A stretch of DNA of 34,574 bases from Bacillaceae bacterium UBA7792 (GTDB lineage Bacteria > Bacillota > Bacilli > Bacillales > Cytobacillaceae). Made by a program: the position numbers and the translations under genes. The number at the start of each line of letters is the position of its first letter. The stretch's first letter is position 1. Shown piece by piece: positions 18,213-31,126 of this stretch. The stretch lies in NCBI GenBank assembly GCA_002480735.1, contig DLCS01000238.1, positions 533 to 35,106 of the forward strand, written 5' to 3'. The notes beneath the pieces were generated by a model. It was not told the origin of the DNA and made no database searches. It saw only the letters and a list, made by a program, of their open reading frames with translations.

Positions 18213-20291
18213 ATGGCAAGAGAGTTCTCCTTGGAAAATACACGTAATATCGGGATCATGGCTCACATCGATGCCGGTAAAACAACGACCACTGAGCGTA
18301 TCCTGTACTACACTGGTAAGATTCACAAAATCGGTGAAACACATGAAGGTGCTGCTCAGATGGACTGGATGGAGCAGGAGCAAGAACGCGGAATTACCAT
18401 TACATCTGCTGCAACAACTGCACAATGGCATGGTCACCGTGTTAACATTATCGATACTCCAGGACACGTAGACTTCACTGTTGAAGTTGAACGTTCCCTT
18501 CGTGTATTAGATGGTGCGGTTACCGTTCTTGATGCTCAATCTGGGGTAGAACCACAAACAGAAACAGTTTGGCGCCAAGCTACTACTTATGGTGTACCAC
18601 GAGTAGTGTTTGTTAATAAAATGGACAAAATCGGTGCTGACTTCCTTTATTCTGTAAAAACAATTCATGACCGTCTACAAGCAAATGCTCATCCAATCCA
18701 ATTACCAATTGGAGCAGAGGATCAGTTTAATGCGATCATTGACCTAGTAGAAATGAAAGCACATTTCTATAGCAATGATTTAGGTACGGATATTGAAGTA
18801 AAAGAGATTCCTGAAGAATATCAAGCACAAGCTGAAGAATACCGTGAAAAGCTAATTGAAGCGGTAGCGGAGCTTGATGAGGAATTAATGGAGAAGTACC
18901 TTGGCGGAGAAGAAATTTCAATCCCTGAACTGAAGGCTGCAATTCGTAAAGCAACAGTTAATGTTGAATTCTTCCCTGTTATGTGTGGTACTGCATTCAA
19001 AAACAAAGGTGTTCAATTAATGCTTGATGCAGTAATTGATTACCTTCCGTCTCCATTAGATGTACCTGCAATCAAAGGTACATTACCTGATTCTGAAGAG
19101 GAAGTAGAGCGTCATTCAAGTGATGAAGAGCCATTCTCAGCACTTGCATTCAAAGTTATGACAGACCCTTATGTAGGTAAATTAACATTCTTCCGTGTGT
19201 ATTCTGGAACTCTAGAATCTGGATCGTATGTTCAGAACTCTACTAAAGGTAAGCGTGAGCGTGTAGGTCGTATTCTTCAAATGCACGCGAACAGCCGTCA
19301 AGAAATCTCCATTGTGTATGCTGGTGATATCGCAGCTGCGGTTGGTCTTAAAGATACAACTACTGGAGATACACTTTGTGATGACAAAAACCCTGTTATC
19401 CTTGAATCCATGGTATTCCCTGAGCCGGTAATTGAACTCTCAGTGGAACCGAAGTCAAAAGCGGACCAGGACAAAATGACAACAGCTCTTCAAAAGCTTC
19501 AAGAAGAGGATCCAACATTCCGTGCACATACTGACCAGGAAACTGGCCAGGTCATCATTGCTGGTATGGGTGAGCTTCACCTAGATATCATTGTTGACCG
19601 TATGAAGCGCGAATTCAAAGTAGAAGCCAACGTTGGTGCGCCACAGGTTTCTTACCGCGAAACATTCCGTTCTTCTGCACAAGTGGAAGGGAAATTCGCA
19701 CGTCAATCTGGTGGTCGTGGACAATATGGTCACGTTTGGATCGAATTCTCTCCAAATGAAGAAGGAAAAGGCTTTGAATTTGAGAATGGTATCGTAGGTG
19801 GGGTTGTTCCACGTGAATACATCCCTGCAGTACAAGCTGGTCTAGAAGATGCTCTTGAAAGAGGGGTCCTAGCAGGCTATCCATTAGTAGACATCAAAGC
19901 TAGATTATTCGATGGATCTTACCATGATGTTGACTCTTCAGAAATGGCGTTCAAAATTGCTGCATCCATGGCATTAAGAAATGCTGCAGCAAAATGTAAC
20001 CCTGTCATTCTTGAGCCAATTATGAAGGTCGAAGTTGTTATTCCTGAGGAATACATGGGAGACATCATGGGTGGAATCACTGCACGTCGTGGACGTGTTG
20101 AAGGTATGGAAGCGCGCGGTAATGCGCAAGTTGTTCGTGCCATGGTTCCACTTTCTGAAATGTTCGGTTATGCTACTTCTCTTCGTTCAAGCACACAAGG
20201 ACGTGGAGTATTCTCTATGGTGTTTGACCACTATGAAGAAGTACCAAAATCAATTTCAGAAGAGATTATCAAAAAAAATAAAGGTGAATAA
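18213..20291 (+). CDS. fusA: Translation elongation factor G
   Basis: EF-G is the GTPase that drives translocation and, with RRF, ribosome recycling. The 692-aa product has the G-domain motifs AHIDAGKT (17-24), DTPGH (about 82-86) and NKMD (about 136-139). Domain II and domains III-V follow, with the domain IV region [14 protein letters not shown]. The length equals that of the main B. subtilis EF-G. The ATG at 18213 lies 9 nt after AAGGAG (18198-18203). It works with L7/L12 (rplL) and is cotranscribed with rpsL and rpsG. Confidence 0.98.
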   Translation: MAREFSLENTRNIGIMAHIDAGKTTTTERILYYTGKIHKIGETHEGAAQMDWMEQEQERGITITSAATTAQWHGHRVNIIDTPGHVDFTVEVERSLRVLDGAVTVLDAQSGVEPQTETVWRQATTYGVPRVVFVNKMDKIGADFLYSVKTIHDRLQANAHPIQLPIGAEDQFNAIIDLVEMKAHFYSNDLGTDIEVKEIPEEYQAQAEEYREKLIEAVAELDEELMEKYLGGEEISIPELKAAIRKATVNVEFFPVMCGTAFKNKGVQLMLDAVIDYLPSPLDVPAIKGTLPDSEEEVERHSSDEEPFSALAFKVMTDPYVGKLTFFRVYSGTLESGSYVQNSTKGKRERVGRILQMHANSRQEISIVYAGDIAAAVGLKDTTTGDTLCDDKNPVILESMVFPEPVIELSVEPKSKADQDKMTTALQKLQEEDPTFRAHTDQETGQVIIAGMGELHLDIIVDRMKREFKVEANVGAPQVSYRETFRSSAQVEGKFARQSGGRGQYGHVWIEFSPNEEGKGFEFENGIVGGVVPREYIPAVQAGLEDALERGVLAGYPLVDIKARLFDGSYHDVDSSEMAFKIAASMALRNAAAKCNPVILEPIMKVEVVIPEEYMGDIMGGITARRGRVEGMEARGNAQVVRAMVPLSEMFGYATSLRSSTQGRGVFSMVFDHYEEVPKSISEEIIKKNKGE

Positions 20292-20320
20292 TTGATTTTC
20301 ACCCGTCTTTAAAGTATAAC
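20292..20320 (+). promoter_or_regulatory. Putative promoter of tuf
   Basis: TTGATT (20292-20297) and TATAAC (20315-20320), 17 bp apart, begin right after the fusA stop. This would let tuf be made in excess of the upstream genes, as its product needs. Match quality is moderate. Confidence 0.55.
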
Positions 20321-20335
20321 TACTTATGTAAGAGG

Positions 20336-20364
20336 TAGTAAGAAAGGAATAACCTTTCTTACTA
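20336..20364 (+). promoter_or_regulatory. Perfect 12-bp hairpin in the tuf leader
   Basis: TAGTAAGAAAGG (20336-20347) and CCTTTCTTACTA (20353-20364) pair perfectly around AATAA. AAGTATA (20312-20318) and TATACTT (20369-20375) could add an outer stem. No proper T run follows, so it may protect or process the message or shape the leader instead of terminating. Confidence 0.65.
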
Positions 20365-20407
20365 TCCATATACTTATTATTTTTATAATTAAAGGAGGAT
20401 TTTCCTA

Positions 20408-21595
20408 ATGGCAAAAGCTAAATTTGACCGTTCAAAACCACACGTTAATATCGGAACTATTGGTCACGTTGACCACGGTAAAACTACTTTAACAGCTGCT
20501 ATCACTACTGTACTTGCAAAGAAAATGGGTGGTGAAGCAAAAGGTTACGACCAAATCGATAACGCTCCAGAAGAAAAAGAGCGTGGAATCACAATCTCAA
20601 CTTCTCACGTTGAGTATGAAACTGAAAATCGTCACTATGCACACGTTGACTGCCCAGGACACGCTGACTACGTTAAGAACATGATCACTGGTGCTGCTCA
20701 AATGGACGGCGGGATTCTAGTAGTATCTGCTGCTGATGGCCCAATGCCGCAAACACGTGAGCACATCCTTCTTTCTCGTCAAGTAGGTGTACCTTACCTT
20801 GTTGTATTCATGAACAAGTGTGACATGGTAGACGACGAAGAGCTACTTGAATTAGTAGAAATGGAAATTCGTGACCTTCTTTCTGAATATGAATTCCCTG
20901 GTGACGATATTCCTGTTATCAAAGGTTCTGCTCTTAAAGCTCTTGAAGGCGAACCAGAATGGGAAGAAAAAGTTCTTGAGCTTATGGCTGCTGTTGATGA
21001 GTACGTTCCAAACCCAACTCGTGACACTGAGAAGCCATTCATGATGCCAGTTGAGGACGTATTCTCTATCACTGGTCGTGGAACTGTTGCAACTGGACGT
21101 GTTGAGCGTGGACAAGTTAAAGTTGGTGACGTTGTAGAAATCATCGGTTTAACTGAAGAGCCTAAGTCAACTACTGTAACAGGTGTTGAAATGTTCCGTA
21201 AGCTTCTTGACTATGCAGAAGCTGGAGACAACATTGGTGCACTTCTTCGTGGGGTTGCTCGTGAAGAAATCCAACGTGGTCAAGTTCTTGCAAAGCCAGG
21301 TTCAATCACACCACACGTAAAATTCAAAGCTGAAGTTTACGTTTTATCAAAAGAAGAAGGTGGACGTCATACTCCATTCTTCTCTAACTACCGTCCTCAG
21401 TTCTACTTCCGTACAACTGACGTAACTGGTATTTGTAATCTTCCTGAAGGCGTAGAAATGGTTATGCCTGGAGATAACATCGAAATGAACGTAGAGCTTA
21501 TTGCTCCAATCGCTATCGAAGAAGGAACTAAGTTCTCAATTCGTGAGGGTGGACGTACAGTAGGCGCTGGCGTTGTTGCTACTATCGTTGAGTAA
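20408..21595 (+). CDS. tuf: Translation elongation factor Tu
   Basis: EF-Tu carries aminoacyl-tRNA to the ribosomal A site as a GTP complex and is usually the most abundant cell protein. The 395-aa product has GHVDHGKT (19-26), DCPGH (about 81-85), NKCD (about 136-139) and the three-domain arrangement. Domains 2 and 3 include [13 protein letters not shown] and the [12 protein letters not shown] region. Codon choice is markedly biased towards a few codons, as expected of a highly expressed gene. The ATG at 20408 follows AAAGGAGG. It is the last str-operon gene and only one tuf copy lies in the window. Confidence 0.98.
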   Translation: MAKAKFDRSKPHVNIGTIGHVDHGKTTLTAAITTVLAKKMGGEAKGYDQIDNAPEEKERGITISTSHVEYETENRHYAHVDCPGHADYVKNMITGAAQMDGGILVVSAADGPMPQTREHILLSRQVGVPYLVVFMNKCDMVDDEELLELVEMEIRDLLSEYEFPGDDIPVIKGSALKALEGEPEWEEKVLELMAAVDEYVPNPTRDTEKPFMMPVEDVFSITGRGTVATGRVERGQVKVGDVVEIIGLTEEPKSTTVTGVEMFRKLLDYAEAGDNIGALLRGVAREEIQRGQVLAKPGSITPHVKFKAEVYVLSKEEGGRHTPFFSNYRPQFYFRTTDVTGICNLPEGVEMVMPGDNIEMNVELIAPIAIEEGTKFSIREGGRTVGAGVVATIVE

Positions 21596-21613
21596 TTAAA
21601 CAGATTAAAATAG

Positions 21614-21647
21614 AAAGCAGATGGGTGACGATCCATCTGCTTTTTTT
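21614..21647 (+). terminator. Strong intrinsic terminator after tuf
   Basis: AAAGCAGATGG (21614-21624) pairs perfectly with CCATCTGCTTT (21633-21643), followed by seven T residues (21641-21647). It separates the str operon from the S10 operon. Confidence 0.93.
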
Positions 21648-21695
21648 GTTTTATGGATAGATCGAAATAGAATAGTATGACTATTTTTCTTCCTC

Positions 21696-21724
21696 TTGAA
21701 AACAACTATGACTGTCTTTATAAT
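21696..21724 (+). promoter_or_regulatory. Upstream promoter (P1) of the S10 operon
   Basis: TTGAAA (21696-21701) and a perfect TATAAT (21719-21724) are separated by 17 bp. It lies about 50 nt beyond the tuf terminator. The transcript would have a leader of about 190 nt. Confidence 0.75.
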
Positions 21725-21761
21725 AGTAAAAGTGTTAACGATAAAGAAGTGAAATTTACTG

Positions 21762-21791
21762 TTGCATCTCCTGTATAATTTATTGTATAAT
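21762..21791 (+). promoter_or_regulatory. Downstream promoter (P2) of the S10 operon
   Basis: TTGCAT (21762-21767) and a perfect TATAAT (21786-21791) are separated by 18 bp. The start near 21798 leaves about 125 nt before rpsJ. A second TATAAT at 21774-21779 has no suitable -35. Confidence 0.7.
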
Positions 21792-21818
21792 AGACAATGT
21801 TGGTCTTTGACTGCGATG

Positions 21819-22231
<413 letters not shown>

Positions 22232-22306
22232 TTCGTATCGATGCTTCTAATTGAGAAAATTAATGATGAAATAAACAAATGATGAAATTTAGGAGGTGTG
22301 ACTGAA

Positions 22307-22933
22307 ATGACCAAAGGAATCTTAGGAAGAAAAATTGGTATGACTCAAGTGTTTGCTGAAAATGGAGATCTTATCCCGGTAACAGTTGTTGAAGCAGCTC
22401 CAAACGTAGTTCTTCAAAAGAAGACAGTTGAAACCGATGGATATGTATCCGTTCAATTAGGATTTGAAGACAAGCGTGAAAAGCTTTCAAACAAACCTGA
22501 AAAAGGCCATGTTGCTAAGGCAAATACTGCTCCTAAGCGCTTCGTACGTGAATTCCGCGGGGAAGGCTTAAACGAGCTTGAGGTTGGTCAGGAAGTCAAA
22601 GTTGATATTTTCGCAGAAGGCGATGTAGTAGATGTAACAGGAATCTCAAAAGGTAAAGGTTTCCAAGGTGCAATCAAGCGTCATGGACAATCTCGTGGAC
22701 CAATGGCTCACGGTTCTCGTTATCACCGTCGCCCAGGTTCAATGGGACCTGTTGCTCCAAACCGTGTATTCAAAGGTAAATTATTACCAGGACGCATGGG
22801 CGGAGAGCAAGTAACTGTACAAAACCTTGAGATTGTAAAGGTTGATGTTGAACGCAACCTATTATTAATCAAAGGGAACGTACCTGGAGCAAGGAAAGCT
22901 CTATTAAAAATTAAAAGTGCGGTTAAAGCGTAA
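22307..22933 (+). CDS. rplC: Large-subunit ribosomal protein uL3
   Basis: L3 is an early-assembly 50S protein whose extension reaches near the peptidyl-transferase centre. The 208-aa product begins [16 protein letters not shown] and carries the glycine-rich extension near [16 protein letters not shown], then RPGSMG (about 123-144). I chose the ATG at 22307, 9 nt after AGGAGGT (22291-22297). A GTG at 22298, in frame, abuts that site and would add three residues. It follows rpsJ after a 75-nt spacer. Confidence 0.97.
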   Translation: MTKGILGRKIGMTQVFAENGDLIPVTVVEAAPNVVLQKKTVETDGYVSVQLGFEDKREKLSNKPEKGHVAKANTAPKRFVREFRGEGLNELEVGQEVKVDIFAEGDVVDVTGISKGKGFQGAIKRHGQSRGPMAHGSRYHRRPGSMGPVAPNRVFKGKLLPGRMGGEQVTVQNLEIVKVDVERNLLLIKGNVPGARKALLKIKSAVKA

Positions 22934-22962
22934 TTGATTAAGTCAGAAAGGAGGAAATAAGA

Positions 22963-23586
22963 ATGCCAAAAGTTACATTATATAACCAAACTGGATCACA
23001 AGTTGGTGAAGTGGAACTTAATGATTCAATCTTTGGTATTGAGCCAAACAACCATGTGTTATTCGAAGCTGTTGTTGCTCAAAGAGCTTCCTTACGTCAA
23101 GGAACTCACAAAACTAAAATTCGTTCTGAAGTAGCTGGCGGTGGCCGTAAGCCATGGCGCCAAAAAGGAACAGGTCGTGCTCGTCAAGGTTCGATTCGTT
23201 CTCCACAATGGCGCGGAGGTGGTACCGTATTTGGTCCTGTACCACGTAGCTACAGCTATAAATTACCGAAAAAGGTACGTCGCTTAGCTATTAAATCTGC
23301 ATTATCTTCTAAAGTATTAGAAGAAAACATTTTAGTATTAGAAAACCTTGCTTTTGAAGCACCAAAAACAAAGGAATTCAAGGCAGTTCTTAAAGGTTTA
23401 TCTGTAGATTCTAAAGCGTTAATCGTTACAGCTAACTTAGATGAAAACGTAGCATTATCTGCTCGTAACATCCCTGGTGTAACTGTAGTAACTGCTGAAG
23501 GAATCAACGTATTGGATGTTTTAGGTCATGACAAATTAATCATGACAAAAGCAGCAGTTGAAAAAGTAGAGGAGGTGCTTGCATAA
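22963..23586 (+). CDS. rplD: Large-subunit ribosomal protein uL4
   Basis: L4 lines the peptide exit tunnel with L22 through an extended loop. The 207-aa product shows that loop in the [16 protein letters not shown] region and [14 protein letters not shown] (about 64-95), where macrolide-resistance changes occur in other species; no such change is evident. The ATG at 22963 is 8 nt after AAAGGAGG (22947-22954). Its stop overlaps the rplW start as TAATG. In E. coli L4 represses this operon; that mechanism is not assumed here. Confidence 0.98.
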   Translation: MPKVTLYNQTGSQVGEVELNDSIFGIEPNNHVLFEAVVAQRASLRQGTHKTKIRSEVAGGGRKPWRQKGTGRARQGSIRSPQWRGGGTVFGPVPRSYSYKLPKKVRRLAIKSALSSKVLEENILVLENLAFEAPKTKEFKAVLKGLSVDSKALIVTANLDENVALSARNIPGVTVVTAEGINVLDVLGHDKLIMTKAAVEKVEEVLA

Positions 23587-23870
23587 TGGATGCACGCGAT
23601 ATCATTAAGCGCCCCGTTATCACTGAGCGTTCAACTGACATAATGGCAGAGAAGAAGTACACATTTGAAGTTGACGTGAAAGCAAATAAAACTCAAATTA
23701 AAGACGCTATCGAAGAAATCTTCGGCGTTAAAGTTGAGAAAGTAAACGTTCAAAACTATAAAGGTAAGTTCAAGCGCATGGGTAAATTCGGCGGATACAC
23801 GAACAAACGCCGTAAGGCCATTGTAAAACTTACTGCTGACAGCAAAGAAATTGAATTCTTTGAGGTTTAA
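23586..23870 (+). CDS. rplW: Large-subunit ribosomal protein uL23
   Basis: L23 sits at the tunnel exit and is the docking site for trigger factor and signal recognition particle. The 94-aa product has the start [12 protein letters not shown], the core [19 protein letters not shown] and the segment [12 protein letters not shown]. Its ATG shares one base with the rplD stop (23584-23588, TAATG) and uses AGGAGGT (23570-23576) within rplD, so the two are translationally coupled. Confidence 0.97.
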   Translation: MDARDIIKRPVITERSTDIMAEKKYTFEVDVKANKTQIKDAIEEIFGVKVEKVNVQNYKGKFKRMGKFGGYTNKRRKAIVKLTADSKEIEFFEV

Positions 23871-23901
23871 ATCATTAAAACAAGAAGAGGAGGGAAAATA
23901 A

Positions 23902-24732
23902 ATGGCGATTAAAAAGTATAAACCTACCTCTAATGGTCGTCGCGGTATGACAGTGTCAACTTTTGAGGAAATCACAACTGATACTCCCGAAAAGTCATTG
24001 TTAGCGCCTTTAAACAAACAGGCTGGCCGTAACAACCAAGGTAAAATTACTGTTCGTCATCAGGCTGGCGGTCATAAACGTCAATATCGTATTATCGATT
24101 TCAAACGTAACAAAGATGGAATACCAGGCCGCGTTGCTACGATCGAATACGATCCAAACCGTTCAGCAAACATTGCATTAATTCATTATGTTGATGGAGA
24201 AAAGCGTTATATTCTAGCTCCTAAGAACCTACAAGTAGGAATGGAAGTAATGTCTGGTCCAGAGGCAGATATCAAAGTAGGAAATGCTCTTCCATTAGAG
24301 AACATGCCAATGGGTACTGTTATTCACAACATCGAATTAAAACCTGGTCGTGGAGGACAATTAGTTCGTTCGGCTGGAACAAGTGCACAAGTACTTGGTA
24401 GAGATGGTAAGTATATCCTTGTTCGTTTAAATTCTGGTGAAGTTCGCATGATTCTAGGAACTTGTCGTGCTACTGTAGGTCAGGTTGGTAACGAACAGCA
24501 TGAACTTATTCACATTGGTAAAGCAGGTCGTTCTCGTTGGTTAGGCAAACGCCCAACAGTACGTGGATCTGTTATGAACCCTAACGATCACCCACACGGT
24601 GGTGGTGAAGGACGTTCACCAATCGGACGTAAGTCTCCAATGTCACCATGGGGCAAACCAACTCTTGGTGCTAAGACTCGTAAGAAAAACAAGAAATCTG
24701 ATAAATTTATCGTGCATCGTCGTAAAAAATAA
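23902..24732 (+). CDS. rplB: Large-subunit ribosomal protein uL2
   Basis: L2 is among the most conserved 50S proteins; it is needed for subunit joining and lies near the peptidyl-transferase centre. The 276-aa product has the RNA-binding OB and SH3-like domains and the conserved C-terminal [17 protein letters not shown] segment with its invariant histidine (about 228). The ATG at 23902 follows GAGGAGGG (23887-23894) by 7 nt. A 60-nt spacer with a strong hairpin separates it from rpsS. Confidence 0.98.
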   Translation: MAIKKYKPTSNGRRGMTVSTFEEITTDTPEKSLLAPLNKQAGRNNQGKITVRHQAGGHKRQYRIIDFKRNKDGIPGRVATIEYDPNRSANIALIHYVDGEKRYILAPKNLQVGMEVMSGPEADIKVGNALPLENMPMGTVIHNIELKPGRGGQLVRSAGTSAQVLGRDGKYILVRLNSGEVRMILGTCRATVGQVGNEQHELIHIGKAGRSRWLGKRPTVRGSVMNPNDHPHGGGEGRSPIGRKSPMSPWGKPTLGAKTRKKNKKSDKFIVHRRKK

Positions 24733-25071
<339 letters not shown>

Positions 25072-25088
25072 TGAGAGGAGGCATTCAG

Positions 25089-25430
25089 ATGCAAGCAAAA
25101 GCTGTTGCAAGAACAGTCCGTATTGCGCCTCGTAAAGCTCGTTTAGTTGTAGATCTAATTCGAGGAAAGCAAGTAGGTGAAGCAGTAGCCATTCTAAAAC
25201 ATACGCCAAAGGCTGCTTCTCCAATCGTTGAAAAATTATTAAACTCTGCCATTGCGAACGCAGAGCATAATTATGAAATGGACGTTAATAGCCTTGTTGT
25301 ATCACAAGTATTCGTTGATGAAGGACCAACTTTAAAACGTTTCCGTCCTCGTGCAATGGGTCGTGCAAGTGCAATCAACAAGCGTACTAGCCATATTACT
25401 ATCGTATTAACAGAGAAGAAGGAGGGATAA
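25089..25430 (+). CDS. rplV: Large-subunit ribosomal protein uL22
   Basis: L22 stabilises 23S rRNA and its long hairpin forms the tunnel constriction with L4. The 113-aa product starts [20 protein letters not shown], and its hairpin reads [19 protein letters not shown] (about 79-97). I chose the ATG at 25089, 7 nt after AGAGGAGG (25074-25081), over an ATG at 25071 that overlaps the rpsS stop and has no binding site. The length equals that of B. subtilis L22. Confidence 0.97.
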   Translation: MQAKAVARTVRIAPRKARLVVDLIRGKQVGEAVAILKHTPKAASPIVEKLLNSAIANAEHNYEMDVNSLVVSQVFVDEGPTLKRFRPRAMGRASAINKRTSHITIVLTEKKEG

Positions 25431-26720
<1,290 letters not shown>

Positions 26721-26742
26721 TTCTTGAGAGGAGGTTCGCACG

Positions 26743-27006
26743 ATGAGTGAACGCAACCAACGCAAGGTTTACACAGGACGTGTGGTTTCAGACAAGATGG
26801 ATAAGACAGTTACAGTTCTTGTTGAAACATACAAAAAGCATCCGTTATATGGTAAACGCGTGAAGTACTCTAAGAAGTACAAAGCTCATGATGAGCAGAA
26901 CCAAGCAAAAGTCGGCGATATCGTTCGTATTATGGAAACTCGCCCACTTTCCGCAACAAAACGCTTCCGTTTAGTAGAAGTAGTAGAAAAAGCTGTTATT
27001 ATATAA
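26743..27006 (+). CDS. rpsQ: Small-subunit ribosomal protein uS17
   Basis: S17 is a primary 16S rRNA binder of the 30S body with an OB fold. The 87-aa product contains [20 protein letters not shown] and the conserved [19 protein letters not shown] (about 59-77). The ATG at 26743 follows GAGAGGAGG. It continues the standard order rplP-rpmC-rpsQ-rplN. Confidence 0.98.
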   Translation: MSERNQRKVYTGRVVSDKMDKTVTVLVETYKKHPLYGKRVKYSKKYKAHDEQNQAKVGDIVRIMETRPLSATKRFRLVEVVEKAVII

Positions 27007-27025
27007 TGCTCGGAATTAGTTTTGA

Positions 27026-27415
<390 letters not shown>

Positions 27416-27450
27416 TTCCAAACAAATTGCCTTTAAGGAGGTGCGAACAG

Positions 27451-27762
27451 ATGCATGTAAAAAAAGGTGACAAAGTAATGGTCATCTCTGGCAAAGATAA
27501 AGGCAAAACAGGTGTGATTTTAGCGGCTTTCCCTAAAAAAGATCGCGTATTAGTTGAAGGTGTTAACATCGTCAAAAAGCACTCTAAGCCGAATCAATTG
27601 AATCCACAAGGTGGAATCATTAGCCATGAGGCACCTATTCATGTATCAAACGTTATGCCAATCGATCCGAAGTCTGGTGAACCAACTCGCGTAGGCTACA
27701 AAGTGGTAGATGGCAATAAAGTACGTGTTGCAAAAAAATCCGGTGAAGTTCTAGATAAATAG
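27451..27762 (+). CDS. rplX: Large-subunit ribosomal protein uL24
   Basis: L24 is an assembly initiator of the 50S subunit with a KOW motif. The 103-aa product begins [20 protein letters not shown], the KOW segment being near residues 5-32. The ATG at 27451 lies 8 nt after AAGGAGGT (27435-27442); an in-frame start at 27427 precedes that site and is rejected. The KOW fold is shared with the decayed gene at 33879-34162 but the two are different families. Confidence 0.97.
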   Translation: MHVKKGDKVMVISGKDKGKTGVILAAFPKKDRVLVEGVNIVKKHSKPNQLNPQGGIISHEAPIHVSNVMPIDPKSGEPTRVGYKVVDGNKVRVAKKSGEVLDK

Positions 27763-27787
27763 TTCATAGAAGAAGGGAGGTACAAGA

Positions 27788-28327
27788 ATGAACCGCCTAA
27801 AAGAAAAGTTCCAAAAGGAAATTACTCCTGCTCTAATGAGCAAATTTAATTATAAATCAGTTATGCAAGTACCTAAGCTAGAAAAAATCGTTATCAACAT
27901 GGGTGTTGGTGATGCAGTACAAAACGCAAAAGCATTGGATAATGCTGTTGAGGAATTAGCAACCATCACTGGTCAAAAGCCAGTTGTGACTCGTGCTAAA
28001 AAATCAATCGCTGGTTTCCGTCTTCGTGAAGGAATGCCAATCGGTGCAAAAGTTACCCTTCGTGGTGAGCGTATGTACGAATTCTTCGATAAATTAGTTT
28101 CTGTATCTTTACCACGTGTGCGTGACTTCCGCGGTATCTCTAAGAAGTCTTTCGATGGACGTGGAAACTACACACTAGGTGTAAAAGAGCAGTTAATCTT
28201 CCCTGAAATTGATTATGATAAAGTAAGCAAGGTTCGTGGTATGGATATCGTTATCGTTACTACAGCTAATACTGATGAAGAAGCTCGTGAACTTTTAACT
28301 CAATTTGGAATGCCATTCCAAAAGTAA
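27788..28327 (+). CDS. rplE: Large-subunit ribosomal protein uL5
   Basis: L5 binds 5S rRNA in the central protuberance and contacts P-site tRNA and S13. The 179-aa product has the signature [18 protein letters not shown] (about 31-48), then [18 protein letters not shown] and the conserved DRDFRG-like segment [18 protein letters not shown]. The ATG at 27788 follows AAGGGAGGT. Confidence 0.98.
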   Translation: MNRLKEKFQKEITPALMSKFNYKSVMQVPKLEKIVINMGVGDAVQNAKALDNAVEELATITGQKPVVTRAKKSIAGFRLREGMPIGAKVTLRGERMYEFFDKLVSVSLPRVRDFRGISKKSFDGRGNYTLGVKEQLIFPEIDYDKVSKVRGMDIVIVTTANTDEEARELLTQFGMPFQK

Positions 28328-28334
28328 TCGCTAA

Positions 28335-28538
<204 letters not shown>

Positions 28539-28568
28539 ACCCCATTTCTGGGAAGGAGGTAAAAAACA

Positions 28569-28967
28569 ATGGTCATGACAGATCCAATTGCAGATTTCCT
28601 AACTCGCATCCGTAATGCGAATATGGTTCGTCACGAAAAATTAGAGGTACCTGCTTCTAATATTAAGAAAGAGATCGCTGAAATCTTAAAGCGTGAAGGT
28701 TTCGTTCGTGATGTGGAATATATCGAGGATAACAAGCAAGGCATCATTCGTGTTTTCTTAAAATACGGCCCAAACAACGAGCGTGTTATCACAGGCTTAA
28801 AGCGTATTAGTAAGCCAGGACTTCGTGTTTATGCAAAGACAAATGAAGTTCCTCGCGTACTAAACGGACTTGGTATCGCATTAGTATCTACTTCTCAAGG
28901 CGTTCTTACAGACAAAGAAGCTCGCGCTAAACAAATTGGCGGAGAAGTATTAGCATACGTTTGGTAA
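28569..28967 (+). CDS. rpsH: Small-subunit ribosomal protein uS8
   Basis: S8 binds the central domain of 16S rRNA (helix 21) and is central to 30S assembly; in E. coli it represses the spc operon. The 132-aa product has [18 protein letters not shown] and the C-terminal [18 protein letters not shown] near residues 98-115. The ATG at 28569 follows GGAAGGAGG; a second ATG at 28575 is possible, but the longer form matches B. subtilis. Confidence 0.98.
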   Translation: MVMTDPIADFLTRIRNANMVRHEKLEVPASNIKKEIAEILKREGFVRDVEYIEDNKQGIIRVFLKYGPNNERVITGLKRISKPGLRVYAKTNEVPRVLNGLGIALVSTSQGVLTDKEARAKQIGGEVLAYVW

Positions 28968-28998
28968 TAGAGTTTCTTAAAGAATGGAGGTGCAATGA

Positions 28999-29535
28999 AT
29001 GTCTCGCGTAGGTAAAAAACCAATTGAAATTCCAACAGGTGTTACTGTTACAATTAACGGCAACATCGTTACTGTTAAGGGTCCTAAAGGAGAATTAACA
29101 AATACCTTTAACCCTGATATCGAAATTAAGGTGGAAGAAAACGTGATTAACGTTTCCCGTCCATCAGATTCAAAAGAACATCGTACCAATCACGGTACAA
29201 CTCGTGCCCTTTTAGCAAATATGGTTGAGGGTGTATCTAAAGGATTCGAAAGAAGCCTAGAGCTTATCGGTGTCGGTTACCGTGCTCAAAAGCAAGGCAA
29301 GAAGCTTGTCTTAAACGTTGGTTACTCACACCCTGTTGAAATTGAACCTGAAGAAGGCCTTGAAATCGATGTTCCTTCCAATACAAAAGTTACAGTTAAA
29401 GGTATTAATAAGGAGCGTGTTGGAGCTTTAGCTGCTAACATCCGTGATGTTCGTCCACCAGAGCCTTATAAAGGTAAAGGTATCCGTTACGAAGGCGAAT
29501 ACGTACGTCGTAAAGAAGGTAAAACAGGTAAGTAA
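28999..29535 (+). CDS. rplF: Large-subunit ribosomal protein uL6
   Basis: L6 lies near the sarcin-ricin loop and stalk base of the 50S subunit. The 178-aa product shows two repeated domains, begins [17 protein letters not shown], and ends with the signature [20 protein letters not shown] (about 152-171). The ATG at 28999 follows GGAGGT (28986-28991). The gene order rpsH-rplF-rplR-rpsE is standard. Confidence 0.98.
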   Translation: MSRVGKKPIEIPTGVTVTINGNIVTVKGPKGELTNTFNPDIEIKVEENVINVSRPSDSKEHRTNHGTTRALLANMVEGVSKGFERSLELIGVGYRAQKQGKKLVLNVGYSHPVEIEPEEGLEIDVPSNTKVTVKGINKERVGALAANIRDVRPPEPYKGKGIRYEGEYVRRKEGKTGK

Positions 29536-29567
29536 TGCCGCTTAGGTAAACGAAAGGAGTGACCAAA

Positions 29568-29930
29568 ATGATTACGAAGGCTGACAAAAATGCAACTCGT
29601 AAGAAAAGACATGCACGTGTTCGTGCTAAGCTTACTGGTACTGCAGCCCGTCCTCGTTTAAATGTGTTCCGCTCAAACAAGCACATTTATGCGCAACTCA
29701 TTGACGATGTAAATGGAGTAACGATCGCAAGTGCTTCTACTTTAGATAAAGAGGCTGGTCTAGAATCTACAAGCAATGTTGATGCAGCAGTTAAGGTCGG
29801 AGAGCTAGTTGCAAAGCGCGCAGTAGAAAAGGGCATCACAGCTGTTGTATTTGACCGTGGAGGATACCTCTATCATGGACGTGTTAAAGCACTAGCTGAT
29901 GCAGCTCGTGAAAACGGATTGGAATTTTAA
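29568..29930 (+). CDS. rplR: Large-subunit ribosomal protein uL18
   Basis: L18 binds 5S rRNA together with L5. The 120-aa product has [20 protein letters not shown] and [19 protein letters not shown] (about 94-112). I chose the ATG at 29568, 8 nt after AAAGGAG (29553-29559), which gives the B. subtilis length. A GTG at 29559 in frame lies in the binding site and is rejected. Confidence 0.97.
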   Translation: MITKADKNATRKKRHARVRAKLTGTAARPRLNVFRSNKHIYAQLIDDVNGVTIASASTLDKEAGLESTSNVDAAVKVGELVAKRAVEKGITAVVFDRGGYLYHGRVKALADAARENGLEF

Positions 29931-29954
29931 GAGTCAAAGGAGGGACATAAAAAG

Positions 29955-30455
29955 ATGCGTCGTATTGATCCAAACAAACTTGAACTTGAAGAACGTGTAG
30001 TTACAGTGAATCGCGTAGCGAAAGTTGTAAAAGGTGGACGTCGTTTTCGCTTCTCTGCTCTTGTAGTAGTAGGAGATAAGAACGGTCACGTTGGTTTTGG
30101 TACTGGTAAGGCTCAAGAGGTACCAGATGCAATTCGTAAGGCAATTGAAGATGCAAAGAAAAACCTAATTGAAGTACCAAGAGTAGGAACTACTCTTCCT
30201 CACCAGGTTATCGGTCACTTTGGCGCTGGTGAAGTTCTTCTTAAACCAGCTGCAGAAGGTACTGGAGTTATCGCTGGAGGCCCAGTTCGTGCGGTTCTTG
30301 AGTTAGCTGGTGTAGGTGATATTCTATCTAAGTCACTAGGAACAAACACACCAATTAACATGGTGCGTGCAACATTGGACGGTTTAAAACAATTAAAACG
30401 TGCTGAAGACGTAGCTAAATTACGTGGTAAGTCAGTAGAAGAACTGTTAGGATAA
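29955..30455 (+). CDS. rpsE: Small-subunit ribosomal protein uS5
   Basis: S5 sits at the mRNA entry pore and decoding region and affects accuracy; changes in its loop give spectinomycin resistance. The 166-aa product has [20 protein letters not shown] (about 16-35) with the unmodified KVVKGGRR loop, then [18 protein letters not shown]. The ATG at 29955 follows AAAGGAGGG. It stops 14 nt before rpmD. Confidence 0.98.
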   Translation: MRRIDPNKLELEERVVTVNRVAKVVKGGRRFRFSALVVVGDKNGHVGFGTGKAQEVPDAIRKAIEDAKKNLIEVPRVGTTLPHQVIGHFGAGEVLLKPAAEGTGVIAGGPVRAVLELAGVGDILSKSLGTNTPINMVRATLDGLKQLKRAEDVAKLRGKSVEELLG

Positions 30456-30469
30456 GGAGGGAAATGGAA

Positions 30470-30652
30470 ATGGCAAACAAATTACAAATTACCCTCACTC
30501 GCAGTGTCATCGGTCGTCCACAAGATCAAAAGGATACCGTAAAAGCATTGGGCTTACGCAAAATGCATCAAACGGTAGAGCAAACTGATAATGCTGCTAT
30601 CCGCGGTATGATCAACAAGGTTGCTCACCTAGTTACGGTTAAAGAAATATAA
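30470..30652 (+). CDS. rpmD: Large-subunit ribosomal protein uL30
   Basis: L30 is a small 50S protein, present in most bacilli. The 60-aa product contains the family pattern [18 protein letters not shown] and [17 protein letters not shown] chose the ATG at 30470, which lies 8 nt after AAGGAGGG (30454-30461) and gives MANKLQIT. The ATG at 30464 would be only 2 nt from that site. Confidence 0.96.
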   Translation: MANKLQITLTRSVIGRPQDQKDTVKALGLRKMHQTVEQTDNAAIRGMINKVAHLVTVKEI

Positions 30653-30685
30653 TTTCAATTCTTCTTCAAATAAGGAGGTGCCAAC

Positions 30686-31126
30686 ATGAAACTTCATGAA
30701 TTAAAACCTGCAGAAGGTTCTCGTCACGAGCGCAAACGCAAAGGCCGTGGTATCGGTTCAGGTAACGGCAAAACTGCTGGTAAAGGTCATAAAGGTCAAA
30801 AGGCTCGTTCTGGCGGTGGAGTACGTCCAGGCTTTGAGGGTGGTCAAACACCTTTATTCCAACGTCTACCAAAACGCGGCTTTACGAACATCAATCGTAA
30901 AGATTATGCAATCGTGAACCTTGATACTTTAAATCGTTTTGAGGATGGAACAGAAGTTACTCCAGAACTTCTTCTTGAAACAGGCGTTGTAAGCAACGAA
31001 AAAGCAGGTATCAAAATTCTTGCAAAAGGCAAAGTCGAGAAAAAGCTTACAGTTAAGGCTCATAAATTCTCCTCTGCTGCGAAGGAAGCGATTGAAGCTG
31101 CCGGCGGTAATACCGAGGTGATTTAA
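30686..31126 (+). CDS. rplO: Large-subunit ribosomal protein uL15
   Basis: L15 spans 23S rRNA domains and is needed late in 50S assembly. The 146-aa product has the basic glycine-rich N-terminal tail [20 protein letters not shown] (about 18-37) and the signature near residues 110-146. The ATG at 30686 follows AAGGAGGT (30672-30679). Its TAA overlaps the secY ATG by one base (TAATG), so SecY translation is coupled to L15. Confidence 0.98.
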   Translation: MKLHELKPAEGSRHERKRKGRGIGSGNGKTAGKGHKGQKARSGGGVRPGFEGGQTPLFQRLPKRGFTNINRKDYAIVNLDTLNRFEDGTEVTPELLLETGVVSNEKAGIKILAKGKVEKKLTVKAHKFSSAAKEAIEAAGGNTEVI

